In this document: piece by piece, positions 17,329 to 25,895 of the stretch | Layout of the letters: each line of letters opens with the position of its first letter | How positions within the stretch are numbered: the first letter of the stretch is position 1 | NCBI RefSeq assembly: GCF_022557175.1 | Contig: NZ_CP092915.1 | Span: forward strand, 1,116,001 to 1,180,000 | Reading direction: 5' to 3' | Source: Mycolicibacterium sp. YH-1 | GTDB taxonomy: Bacteria > Actinomycetota > Actinomycetes > Mycobacteriales > Mycobacteriaceae | DNA: 64,000 nucleotides | Translations under genes and position numbers: made by a program | Notes under the pieces: generated by a model | Told to the model about the DNA's origin: nothing | The model's database searches: none | The model's input: the letters and a program-made list of their open reading frames with translations, nothing else

Positions 17329-19206
17329 GTGGATCGGGAAGCCTTGTGCGACAGCGGCGATGCCTATGAAATCAAGATCGAGGATCATCTCGATGCGGCA
17401 GGTGGAATCGCGCTGCCCGACGGGGCCACTCTGACGGCATACCTCGATCGCAACATCGCGACGCTGGGAGACACGCCGGCCTACCGATACCTGAATTTCA
17501 GCACCGCGGACCGCGACGGACGCGCCGTCGAACTGACCTGGAATCGACTGGGAACCAGACTGCGGGCTGTGGGCGCTCGACTGCAGCAGATCACCGAACG
17601 CGGTGATCGGGTGGCGATCCTGGCTCCACAGGGAATCGACTATGTCGTCGGCTTCTTTGCGGCTATCGCCAGCGGCGCCATCGCCGTGCCCCTGTTCGCG
17701 CCGGAGTTGCCCGGTCATGCAGAGCGACTCGACGCAGTGATCGCCGACGCGGATCCCACTGTCCTGCTCACGACAACCGCTGCCGCCGAATCCGTCAGGG
17801 ACTTCCTCCGGAGAATTCCGCGGCATCGACGTCCGCGCGTCCTCGCCGTCGATGCGGTGCCCGATTCGGTGGGCTCGGCGTTCAACCAGACAGCGCTGGA
17901 CTCCGACGACATCGCCTATCTGCAGTACACATCCGGTTCGACCCGCACGCCCGCCGGTGTGGTGATCACCCACCGCGCCGTATGCACCAACGTGTTGCAG
18001 ATGATCCTCGCCGGTGGCCTGGATCGGAGTACTCGCAGCATCAGCTGGCTGCCGCTGTATCACGACATGGGACTGATGATGATCATGTTCCCCGCGTTGT
18101 GCGGTGGTCACATCACCTTGATGGATCCGCTGGCATTCGTCCGACGACCCCACCGCTGGATCAAGCAACTGGCAGAGGAATCCGCCCACGGCCGGACCTT
18201 CGCGGCGGCGCCGAACTTCGCCTACGAACTCGCCGCCAAGCGGGGCCTCCCGGCCGACGGTGAAAGCCTGGACCTGCGCAACGTGGCCGGTCTGCTCAAC
18301 GGATCCGAACCCGTCACGATGGCGGCCATCGACAGCTTCACCATGGCCTTTGCGCGCTACGGACTGCCGGCCACGGCGATCAAGCCGTCCTACGGGATGG
18401 CCGAGGCCACTCTGTCGGTCGCGACCATCGCCCCTGACGCTCAACCGAGCGAGATCTACCTCCACCGCGAGCACCTCGGTCACAATCGAGCGGTACCGGT
18501 GGCACCCGAGGACCCGAACGCGGTTGCTCACGTCTCGTGCGGCCAGGTGATACGTAGCCAGTGGGGTGTCATAGTCGACCCCGAGAGTGGGGCCGAGCTA
18601 CCAGACGGCGAGATCGGCGAGATCTGGTTGCACGGCGACAATATCGGCCTCGGCTACTGGGGTCGGGAACACGAGACCGAGGTGGTCTTCCGTAACAAGC
18701 TGCAGTCGCGGCTGGAGGAGCACAGCCACGCCGAGGGCTCCGATATCGGCGGCGTGTGGTTGCGAACGGGCGATCTTGGTGTGTACCTCGATGGAGAGTT
18801 GTACATCATCGGCCGGATCAAAGACCTCGTCATCATCGACGGTCGCAACCACTACCCGAACGACATCGAGACCACCGTCTCCGAGGCCTCCGCAGCGGTG
18901 CGGGCCGGTTTCGTCGCCGCCTTCTCGCTGCCCGCCAACGAGTTGTCAGGTGCGCACACCGCTGACAGCACCGGCGAGAAATTGGTCGTGATCGCAGAGC
19001 GTGCGGTCGGCGCAGGCCGGGCCCCGCAAGAGCCTGTCGCACAGGCCATCCGGGCGGCCGTCGCGAGACGCCACGCCATCGCGGTGGCCGACGTACTGCT
19101 GGTTGCCGCCGGTGCGATACCGCGCACCACCAGCGGCAAACTCGCCCGCCGAGCCTGCCGGGCCCAGTACGTCGCAGGGGCCTTGAGTAGCTCGCGAGAT
19201 AGCTGA
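17329..19206 (+). CDS. Fatty acyl-AMP ligase, FadD32-like
   Basis: A 625-residue adenylating enzyme that closely follows mycobacterial FadD32 in motif order as I remember it: YLQYTSGSTRTPAGV (about residue 198), SWLPLYHDMGL, APNFAYELAA, LLNGSEPV, KPSYGMAEATL, LRTGDLG and IKDLVIIDGRNHYPND. FAALs make acyl-adenylates and pass them to a polyketide synthase carrier domain instead of CoA. The true fadD32 sits next to pks13 and accD4. Here no PKS, carrier protein or carboxylase is adjacent, so this is a paralogue of unknown partner. The GTG at 17329 has no clear Shine-Dalgarno. A hairpin terminator follows at 19323. Confidence 0.88.
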   Translation: MDREALCDSGDAYEIKIEDHLDAAGGIALPDGATLTAYLDRNIATLGDTPAYRYLNFSTADRDGRAVELTWNRLGTRLRAVGARLQQITERGDRVAILAPQGIDYVVGFFAAIASGAIAVPLFAPELPGHAERLDAVIADADPTVLLTTTAAAESVRDFLRRIPRHRRPRVLAVDAVPDSVGSAFNQTALDSDDIAYLQYTSGSTRTPAGVVITHRAVCTNVLQMILAGGLDRSTRSISWLPLYHDMGLMMIMFPALCGGHITLMDPLAFVRRPHRWIKQLAEESAHGRTFAAAPNFAYELAAKRGLPADGESLDLRNVAGLLNGSEPVTMAAIDSFTMAFARYGLPATAIKPSYGMAEATLSVATIAPDAQPSEIYLHREHLGHNRAVPVAPEDPNAVAHVSCGQVIRSQWGVIVDPESGAELPDGEIGEIWLHGDNIGLGYWGREHETEVVFRNKLQSRLEEHSHAEGSDIGGVWLRTGDLGVYLDGELYIIGRIKDLVIIDGRNHYPNDIETTVSEASAAVRAGFVAAFSLPANELSGAHTADSTGEKLVVIAERAVGAGRAPQEPVAQAIRAAVARRHAIAVADVLLVAAGAIPRTTSGKLARRACRAQYVAGALSSSRDS

Positions 19207-19322
19207 GTCGCGCGCAGGGAGTCGAAGGGTTCGCGGGGGGAACCTCGACAAGGGAAACCTCCGCCCCCGGCTAGGCCCCGGTGCGCGGATACCACTTCAC
19301 GGCCGCCGGAAGCGGGCCATCG

Positions 19323-19352
19323 ACTCAGACGGAACCCGAGTTCCGTCTGAGT
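19323..19352. terminator. 13-bp hairpin, bidirectional terminator candidate
   Basis: ACTCAGACGGAAC at 19323-19335 pairs perfectly with GTTCCGTCTGAGT at 19340-19352 around a four-base loop. It lies in the 231-base gap between two convergent genes (stops at 19206 and 19438), where a shared factor-independent terminator is expected. There is no T-tract on either side, as is common in mycobacteria. The rest of the gap shows nothing else recognisable. Confidence 0.75.
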
Positions 19353-19437
19353 GACAGGGCGAAGGTGCTTCTCGTGGCGCAACGACGGCGGTGATCCGGC
19401 GGGACGCGCACCGCGCGTGCGCGTCCTGCCGGGAAGC

Positions 19438-20487
19438 TCAGTTCTGCGGGGAGTAACCCGGTTTGGCGAGCAGGTCCCGGATGCCGGCGTCGATGAATGC
19501 TGTGTCGACGGCGTTCACCCCACCTCCGGCGAAATGACCCCAGATGCCGGGAATGACTCGCACTTCACCCTGTGCGATGAACTGAGACGCCCAATGCTCG
19601 TCCTCCGGCGGGAAGTAGAGGTCCTTCTCTGCCGGCATCGCCAGTAGCGGGCACTGGATTGAGGCAAGTGCCTTCTCGACGTCTCCACCGAATCCCGGTG
19701 TGTTGCCGACATTTCCGCTGTGCCAGGTGTGGAGCATGGTGATCAGGTTGTTGGGATCGCGCCCGTCGCGGAAGAAGTTCTCCCAGAACCCATACAGGAA
19801 ATCGTCGAAAGAGGTGAACCCCAGTTCGCGCCACGCCTCCTCCCAGTAGAACGCCTGTGAGTAACCCCAGCCCGAGTACACTCGGGCAAATGCGCGTAAT
19901 CCCTTGATGGGTAGTGCATCCAGGGAGTAGTCACCGTCGGCCCACACGGCGTCCGCGGTGAGCGCGTAGATCAACGACTCAAGGAACACCTTGTTGTGCG
20001 GCGAGGTCTTGCTCGAGCCGCAGAACGGTGCGGCGCGTTGCACCATCTCAGGGTGACTCACAGCCCACTGATAGGTCTGGCCAGCGCCCATCGACCATCC
20101 GGTCACGAGCGCGATGGTCGAGATGCCGAACTTCTCGGTGACCAGTTTGTGCTGCGCCTCCACCTGGTCGTAGAACGTCACGGCGGGAAAGCGCGCCCGG
20201 TCATAGGGCGGCGGGGTGTTCGACGGTGACGACGACAGCCCGTTACCGATCATGTTCGGAATGATGATGAACCACTCATCGGGGTTGAGCGCCTTGTCGG
20301 TGCCGACCAGCCATTCGTTGTCCGTGTGCCACCCCGAGTACCAGGTGGGATAGACGATGGCATTGGTCTTCTCGGCGTTGAGCGTGCCGTACGTCTTGTA
20401 CGCGAGTGTCGCGTCTCGCAGGGTGAAACCACTCTGGAGTGTGAAGTCGCCGAGGTCGAAGTGCTCGGCGTTTGTGGGCGAAGGCAT
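19438..20487 (-). CDS. Alpha/beta hydrolase of the homoserine acetyltransferase-like family
   Basis: A 349-residue alpha/beta-hydrolase-fold protein. The nucleophile is S132 in the elbow GWSMGAGQ. The acid is probably the Asp in PAEKDLYFPPED and the base the His in IWGHFAG. The pattern (long N-terminal cap, LAYKTYGTLN, WYSGWH) resembles MetX-like acyltransferases and hydrolases, but MetX's usual GGSMGG elbow is changed, so homoserine acetylation should not be assumed. The ATG at 20487 follows GAAAGGA, a good Shine-Dalgarno; the frame is open upstream only as a shadow of the DUF222 gene. No signal peptide is seen. Substrate unknown. Confidence 0.8.
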   Translation of the reverse strand: MPSPTNAEHFDLGDFTLQSGFTLRDATLAYKTYGTLNAEKTNAIVYPTWYSGWHTDNEWLVGTDKALNPDEWFIIIPNMIGNGLSSSPSNTPPPYDRARFPAVTFYDQVEAQHKLVTEKFGISTIALVTGWSMGAGQTYQWAVSHPEMVQRAAPFCGSSKTSPHNKVFLESLIYALTADAVWADGDYSLDALPIKGLRAFARVYSGWGYSQAFYWEEAWRELGFTSFDDFLYGFWENFFRDGRDPNNLITMLHTWHSGNVGNTPGFGGDVEKALASIQCPLLAMPAEKDLYFPPEDEHWASQFIAQGEVRVIPGIWGHFAGGGVNAVDTAFIDAGIRDLLAKPGYSPQN

Positions 20488-20642
20488 GATGGGTCCTTTC
20501 GGTACGTCCCTGGCAGGATAGAGCGGTTTGAGAGTCTGGTGTTGGGGCATGAAACCCGAGTACCGCGATTCGACGTTGCCAGGCATGAAGATTGGGTGCT
20601 GACGCCGTAGATATCCATTCCGCCGTCGCACAAGTCCGGTAG

Positions 20643-22196
20643 CTAGAAGGGTGGGATCGAGTTGGCCATCGCCAGCTGTGCCGCCTGCTGGTTCTCGCGG
20701 CGTTCCTCGTCGATGCGTCGTCTGCGGTCCTGCGCTCGGGTGGTGTCGCGGCGGGGCATGGTCAGCCCGGTGTTGGCGGCGGTGAATCCGGCGCCCGGTG
20801 TGGTGGCACGCGCGAGCACGGGTGCGGTGGGTTCGCACACTGATGGGAACAGCAGGTGGCTGCCGGGTTGGGTGCGGTAGGTCTGCCCGTCCGGCGCGGT
20901 CCAGATGATGGTGCCGTCGGGTAGTTGTCGGTCGCGCCAGCCGTCGGGGCCGTTGTAGAAGGTCTTGAGCAGGTGGTGTTTTCGGCACAGGCACTTGAGG
21001 TTGGACGCACACGTCGGCCCGGTCGGATAGGGGATGGTGTGGTCGATGTCGCTGCGATCGGCGGGGTGATCGCAGCCGGGGAATCGGCAGGTCAGATCGC
21101 GGCAGCGCACGAAGTTCGCCAGTGCCGCCGAAGGGGTGTGGCGCGGTTCGGGTGGTCTGTTGCCGGGGTGGATGATGCGTTTGATCGCGGTGGTCAGGGC
21201 GAGGCGGCGGATGATCGGGCCGGCCAGGACCGGGCCGCCGATCATGACCCCGGGTGTGGTGGCGGCGGGTTCGCCGGGGTCGGTGTCGGTCAGGGCCTCG
21301 GTCAGGGTGAGTTCGCGCACCGGCTTGTCGAACAGTCGGGGCTGTGCGCCGTCGAGGGCGGCGTCCTGGCGTGCGATGGCGTCGTTGTGGTCGGTGAGGG
21401 TGTCGTCGTGGGTGATCACGTAGACCACAGTCGAACTCGGGACCGGTGTTGTGGTGTCGCAGTCGGGTTGCCCGCACAGGCAGGCGAGCCGGTCGGCTCC
21501 GGCGGCCAGTGCGCCCAGGGCGTCGGCGCGGCGTTGGTCGCGGGTGCGGGGGTCCTGGGCGCACACCGTGCCCGCTAGCGCATGCAGGCGTTGATCGAGG
21601 GCCTTGGCGTCGTGGGCGAACAGGGTGGCCCACAGTGATCCGAGTCCGCCGGCGTCGTCGAGGCAGATGTCCACCGATCGGCCGCGCGCCTTGTTCTGGG
21701 TGCGTCGTATGGCGTGGGGGTCGTGGCGTTCGATGAAGGTGTCGATGGTGGTGATGGTCTTGTGCTGGGACATCGGCGGCCAGTCCGCTATGGCGGCGGC
21801 CAGGTCGGTGTCGACGGCGCGTAGGGCGTCAGCATCCTTGATCAGGGCGGTGCGCCACACGATGGCCGAGGCCAGTTGGTAGGTCAGCGCGCCCGTGGCG
21901 AGGAGTGCGGCGACTTTGGGTAGCCGGTCGCGTAGTGAGGTCGCGACGAGTAGTTGGCTGGAGGCGGCTGCGGGGGTGATCTGTTGGGCGGCGCCGATCT
22001 CGGCGCAGACGGCTGCCCAGTTGTCCAGGTACCACTGTTCGCGGGAGGCGGAGTCATCGGCGGACTGGCGGGCGTCGAGTATCGCGACCATCGCGGCGAG
22101 CCTGCGTGCGCACGCGGCGGCTTCCACCCGGGCCCACGCCGCGACCGCGCTCCCCCCGCGGGCGGTGGAGGCCTCGGTCACCAGCTCATCGAACAT
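20643..22196 (-). CDS. DUF222/HNH endonuclease-domain protein (13E12 repeat family)
   Basis: A 517-residue protein with an N-terminal DUF222 region (about residues 1-330) and a C-terminal HNH nuclease motif. The latter is seen in CRFPGCDHPADRSDIDHTIP with the following LKCLCRKHHLLKT. This family is present in many copies in mycobacteria and is called the REP13E12 family in M. tuberculosis, where a copy serves as a prophage integration site. Whether it is an active nuclease is unknown. The lysine-poor, charged C-terminal tail is typical. The 155 bases between it and the hydrolase downstream show no clear element. Confidence 0.88.
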   Translation of the reverse strand: MFDELVTEASTARGGSAVAAWARVEAAACARRLAAMVAILDARQSADDSASREQWYLDNWAAVCAEIGAAQQITPAAASSQLLVATSLRDRLPKVAALLATGALTYQLASAIVWRTALIKDADALRAVDTDLAAAIADWPPMSQHKTITTIDTFIERHDPHAIRRTQNKARGRSVDICLDDAGGLGSLWATLFAHDAKALDQRLHALAGTVCAQDPRTRDQRRADALGALAAGADRLACLCGQPDCDTTTPVPSSTVVYVITHDDTLTDHNDAIARQDAALDGAQPRLFDKPVRELTLTEALTDTDPGEPAATTPGVMIGGPVLAGPIIRRLALTTAIKRIIHPGNRPPEPRHTPSAALANFVRCRDLTCRFPGCDHPADRSDIDHTIPYPTGPTCASNLKCLCRKHHLLKTFYNGPDGWRDRQLPDGTIIWTAPDGQTYRTQPGSHLLFPSVCEPTAPVLARATTPGAGFTAANTGLTMPRRDTTRAQDRRRRIDEERRENQQAAQLAMANSIPPF

Positions 22197-22330
22197 GTGT
22201 ACGAATTTACCTGGATCGCCGGGCTCGCGGCAGAGGGAAAGTCGCTGGTTGTGGCGATCTGTGGATGAATCCGCGACTGTGGATAACTCGGCATTTGCAC
22301 ACCGAATTTGTCGGAGTCCAGGGGTAGGGC

Positions 22331-23020
22331 TCAGGCCTCGATCTCGCCCGCAATGCCCCGCTCGATGGCCAGGCGTGTCACGGCGGGCAGGACTATCAGA
22401 CCGTCGAGTTCAACGCGTGCCCGCGCGTAGGCGTTCTGGCGTTCCTGCTGGGTGGCGGCACCGTCCTCAGCCACCCGCAACAGGCGTTGAGCGCGCTGCA
22501 GGCGCTCCTGCGCCTCCTCGGAGAAGTCGCTGCGCCGACGGCGGACGGCCTCGGCCTCGGCCACGTCGAACGATGCCGCGTATTCGAGTACGGCGTCGCG
22601 GTAGTCCAGCGCGTCATCGCGGTCGACACTGTCGACGTCCACGGGGCGGACCAGGTCGGCGCGGCTGCGGGCCTTGTGAAACGCCACGGTCAGCGGCTCG
22701 CGCATATCGGTCATCATCGGGAAGTCGAGCAGTTTGGCAACATCCATCTCGTAGTCCAGCCACCGCGCGTTCGTGGCGTCGTGTTGCGCGACGATCCGTC
22801 CCAGCTCCCGTCGCGCACCCGCCTCGTCACCGCGGGCCCGCCGAGCCGCCTCGGCGACGGCCACCTTGGTCTGCTGCTTGATCCGGTACCGCTCCAGCCG
22901 TCGTTCGGCGCGTCGTTCATTGGCCGCGGCGACGGCCTTGACCCCGCCGCCGATCACCCCGCCCAGCGGGAATATCAGCCACCAGAAGTTACCGGCGAAG
23001 TGCAGGAGGGCCTCCATCAC
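22331..23020 (-). CDS. Hypothetical protein, N-terminal membrane anchor and coiled coil
   Basis: A 229-residue protein. One hydrophobic segment near the N-terminus (LLHFAGNFWWLIFPLGGVIGGG) is followed by a long charged helical region rich in Arg, Glu and Ala (about residues 30-85), a globular middle and a second helical stretch (about 165-205). It looks like a membrane-anchored cytoplasmic protein. I do not recognise a named domain. The start could be the GTG at 23020 or the ATG at 23017; a GGGAG lies too close to decide. It stands alone, divergent from the ABC-like gene at 23123. Confidence 0.65.
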   Translation of the reverse strand: MMEALLHFAGNFWWLIFPLGGVIGGGVKAVAAANERRAERRLERYRIKQQTKVAVAEAARRARGDEAGARRELGRIVAQHDATNARWLDYEMDVAKLLDFPMMTDMREPLTVAFHKARSRADLVRPVDVDSVDRDDALDYRDAVLEYAASFDVAEAEAVRRRRSDFSEEAQERLQRAQRLLRVAEDGAATQQERQNAYARARVELDGLIVLPAVTRLAIERGIAGEIEA

Positions 23021-23122
23021 TCCCAGAATGCCATGACCGTGACGTGCATCCCAAAGGTTCTGCCACGGTGATCAATTCACCGACAGCCCGCCCGTGAGCT
23101 GCGGTTGTGCTGAGATTGACGG

Positions 23123-23866
23123 GTGGAACCTCAGGATGGCCCCGACGGCACAGCACCAGAGTCGCCAGAGATACCAGAGGCGCCCGCCGCGGTGTCTGCA
23201 CGCGGTATCAGGATGCGCGGCCCGTGGGGCCCGGTGTACGGCCCGGTGGACCTCGACATCGCCGAGGGTGGGGTGACGGTGCTGATCTGTCCGCCCGGCA
23301 CGGCGCGTACCGCGCTGCTGATGACCCTGGCGAGCCGGATGCGTCCCGTGGAGGGCTCCTTGACAGTGTTCGGGATGACTAACGCTCGGGAGTCCTTCGC
23401 GGTGTCAGCGCTGGCGGGCATCGAGGACATCGACAGCGTCCCGGAATCGGTGACCGTTCGCGACCTTCTCACCGAGAAGCTGCGATGGAATGCCAGCTGG
23501 TACAAGCTGATCTGGCGCGCCGATGACACCGATCTGAGACGGGTGTGTGAGCCCGTGTTCGGTGATCTCCCGTTGCCACATCTGGATGCATTCGTCGACC
23601 AGCTCACCGAACTCGACGAGACCCTGCTCCGCGTTGCCCTCGCCAACACCACCGACCCGCGACTGCTGGTGGTCGGCAGCCTCGACGCGGTGGCCGTCGA
23701 CGGTGACCGCGCGCTGCTGCTGGACCGCCTGATCGAACTGGGCGGCAGCCAGACCGTGATCACCAGCGCGGCCAACCCCCAGGGCGAGGCGTCCGGGTGC
23801 ACGCAGATCCCCGTCGCAATCACCGAACCCGCCGAACTCGCGGGTCAGCAGAAGGGGGCTCGGTAG
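23123..23866 (+). CDS. Degenerate ABC-transporter ATPase-like protein
   Basis: A 247-residue protein with the layout of an ABC ATPase but altered catalytic motifs. Where Walker A should be, it reads CPPGTARTALL, lacking the GK pair. The signature LSGGQ region reads LTELDETLLRVALA, and the Walker B acid is replaced in RLLVVGSLDAV. It has an extra Pro/Glu-rich N-terminus. It is followed after two bases by a YhgE/Pip membrane protein, so it probably acts as a non-hydrolysing or weakly nucleotide-binding partner of that transporter-like protein. Hydrolysis looks unlikely from the residues seen. Confidence 0.7.
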   Translation: MEPQDGPDGTAPESPEIPEAPAAVSARGIRMRGPWGPVYGPVDLDIAEGGVTVLICPPGTARTALLMTLASRMRPVEGSLTVFGMTNARESFAVSALAGIEDIDSVPESVTVRDLLTEKLRWNASWYKLIWRADDTDLRRVCEPVFGDLPLPHLDAFVDQLTELDETLLRVALANTTDPRLLVVGSLDAVAVDGDRALLLDRLIELGGSQTVITSAANPQGEASGCTQIPVAITEPAELAGQQKGAR

Positions 23867-23868
23867 CC

Positions 23869-25875
23869 ATGCTCGCAGGAATGTCACTCGGCACCGACGT
23901 CAAGCGGTACTCCCGAGGCGTGCTGCCCCGTATCGCCCTGATCACCATCATTCTCATGCCACTGCTGTACGGAGCGATGTACCTCTGGGCATTCTGGAAT
24001 CCGTTCGCGGAGGTGAGCAAGGTCCCGGTGGCGCTCGTCAACGAAGACCGTGGGGCGCAAGTGCAGGGCCATCAGACGAACGCGGGCGACGAGGTGGCAT
24101 CGGCTCTCATCGACTCCGGACAGCTGCAGCTGCACCAGGTGTCAGCGGCCGACGCCGCCGCCGGTGTGGCATCGGGAAAGTACTACTTCTCGATAACGCT
24201 GCCGGAGGAGTTCAGTGCCGACATAGCCTCGCCGTCGGGATCGCATCCCGAGCAGGCGAAGATCCGGTTCACCTTCAACGACGCCAACAACTATCTGGCG
24301 TCGATCATCGGCCAGAACGCGGCGCGTGAGGTGCTCAACGAGGTCAACGCCAAGATCGGCGAGCAGACCGTCGGCACCGTGCTGACCGGCCTGACCGATG
24401 CCGGGGCGGGACTGGTCAAGGCGTCCGACGGCGCACAACAACTCGCGAGCGGACTGGGCGCCGCCAACGACGGGGCTCAACAGCTCGCCGACGGATCACG
24501 AACGCTGGCAGCCGGTTTGGTGACGGCGCGGGACGGCTCCGCCCAACTCGCGGCGGGCACACAGAAGCTGGACACCTCCGTCAACACCGCGATCAACCCG
24601 CTGATTCACGTCCTCGACCGGGTGGGGGACCTGCAACTCGACCCGAACGAGGTCGGCATGGCCGCGCAGCGGCTCAGCGGAGCGGTGCGCTCGACCACCG
24701 ATCGCCTCGCGGCGCTGAATATCGACTACGCGCAGGCCGCGGCGATCGTGGACCAGACCGTCGGTTTCCTGCAGTCCAACCCGGACCCGGCGGTGCGAGA
24801 TATGGGCGGCGTCCTCGCCGGTGCGCAACGGCTGCTGAAAGCCCAGGGTATCGACCCGGCCACCGATGACGGCCTGATTCGACTGCGCGACAGCGCCACC
24901 CACCTCGAGAACGAGCTCGGCGATCCCAACAGCACGTTGCGCACCTTCATGACCAGAGCGCTCAACGGTGGTCTGCGCGCGGATGTGGTCAAGCTCCGCG
25001 ACGGTGTGGACCAGCTGAACTCGGGGGCGAAGCAGTTGAACTCCGGTCTGGTGCAGCTCGCCGCGGGTGGCGGCCGGCTGGCCTCGGGCGCAACCGAACT
25101 CGCAGGGGGCACCGAGCAGTTGCAGGCGGGGTCGCAGGAGCTGGCCACCAAGCTGCGGGAGGGTTCTGCCCAGGTGCCGTCGTGGACGCCGGCGCAGCGC
25201 ACTGACGTCGCGCGCACCCTGTCGGCTCCTGTCGCGCTGGACGAGGTGAACACCAATCCGGCGTCGACGTTCGGTACCGGCTTCGCGCCGTTCTTCCTGC
25301 CGCTCGCGCTGTTCATCGGTGCGCTCATCATCTGGATGCTGTTGACGCCGTTGCAGTCCCGTCCCATCGTCAACGGTCTCGGGGCGTTGCGTGTGGTGTT
25401 GGCGTCGTATTGGCCCGGTTTGGTGCTGGCGCTGTGCCAGGTGGTCGTGATGTATGCCGTCGTGCACTTCGGTGTCGGGTTGCAGGCCAAGTACCCGCTG
25501 GCCACCGTCGCCTTCCTGGTGTTGGTCGCCGCGGCGTTCCTGGCGCTGATCCAGGCGTTCAACGCGGTCTTCGGCGTCGCGGTCGGCCGGGTGCTCACCC
25601 TGGCGTTTCTCATGCTGCAGCTGGTGTCGGCGGGCGGAATCTATCCCGTGGAGACCACCGCCGCACCGTTTAGGGTGATCCACCCGTTCGATCCGATGAC
25701 GTACGCGGTCAACGGTTTACGCCAACTGACGGTGGGTGGCATCGACTCGCGTCTGTGGATCGCGATCACCGTTCTGGTCGGTGTCCTTGCGGCGTCGCTG
25801 GCGGCCAGCGCCTGGGCCGCCAGACGTAACCGCCTATACACGATGGAGCGACTACACCCGCCCATCGAGGTGTGA
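23869..25875 (+). CDS. YhgE/Pip-family membrane protein (ABC-2-like permease)
   Basis: A 668-residue membrane protein. One helix lies near the N-terminus (about residues 22-42). A long extracytoplasmic region (about 45-460) follows, containing heptad-like repeats of the L..GA.QL.SGL..L..G type characteristic of YhgE/Pip proteins. Five to six helices of ABC-2 type complete it (about 465-645). Homologues include phage infection protein of Gram-positive bacteria and MmpL/ESX-like accessory exporters. The ATG at 23869 is two bases after the stop of the ATPase-like gene, so the pair is an operon. It probably exports or moves a lipid or polypeptide at the cell surface; the cargo is unknown. Confidence 0.87.
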   Translation: MLAGMSLGTDVKRYSRGVLPRIALITIILMPLLYGAMYLWAFWNPFAEVSKVPVALVNEDRGAQVQGHQTNAGDEVASALIDSGQLQLHQVSAADAAAGVASGKYYFSITLPEEFSADIASPSGSHPEQAKIRFTFNDANNYLASIIGQNAAREVLNEVNAKIGEQTVGTVLTGLTDAGAGLVKASDGAQQLASGLGAANDGAQQLADGSRTLAAGLVTARDGSAQLAAGTQKLDTSVNTAINPLIHVLDRVGDLQLDPNEVGMAAQRLSGAVRSTTDRLAALNIDYAQAAAIVDQTVGFLQSNPDPAVRDMGGVLAGAQRLLKAQGIDPATDDGLIRLRDSATHLENELGDPNSTLRTFMTRALNGGLRADVVKLRDGVDQLNSGAKQLNSGLVQLAAGGGRLASGATELAGGTEQLQAGSQELATKLREGSAQVPSWTPAQRTDVARTLSAPVALDEVNTNPASTFGTGFAPFFLPLALFIGALIIWMLLTPLQSRPIVNGLGALRVVLASYWPGLVLALCQVVVMYAVVHFGVGLQAKYPLATVAFLVLVAAAFLALIQAFNAVFGVAVGRVLTLAFLMLQLVSAGGIYPVETTAAPFRVIHPFDPMTYAVNGLRQLTVGGIDSRLWIAITVLVGVLAASLAASAWAARRNRLYTMERLHPPIEV

Positions 25876-25895
25876 GCGCCACACCGTCGAAACCG

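Noticed and set aside
19438..21633. A 731-codon minus-strand frame joining the alpha/beta hydrolase and much of the DUF222 region.
   Set aside because: The upstream part is an out-of-frame shadow of the DUF222/HNH gene; a good Shine-Dalgarno supports the start at 20487.
20643..22196. The 13E12-type gene as a prophage attachment site or mobile element.
   Set aside because: The gene is intact with no integrase, phage genes or flanking duplications nearby; the family is simply repeated in mycobacterial genomes.
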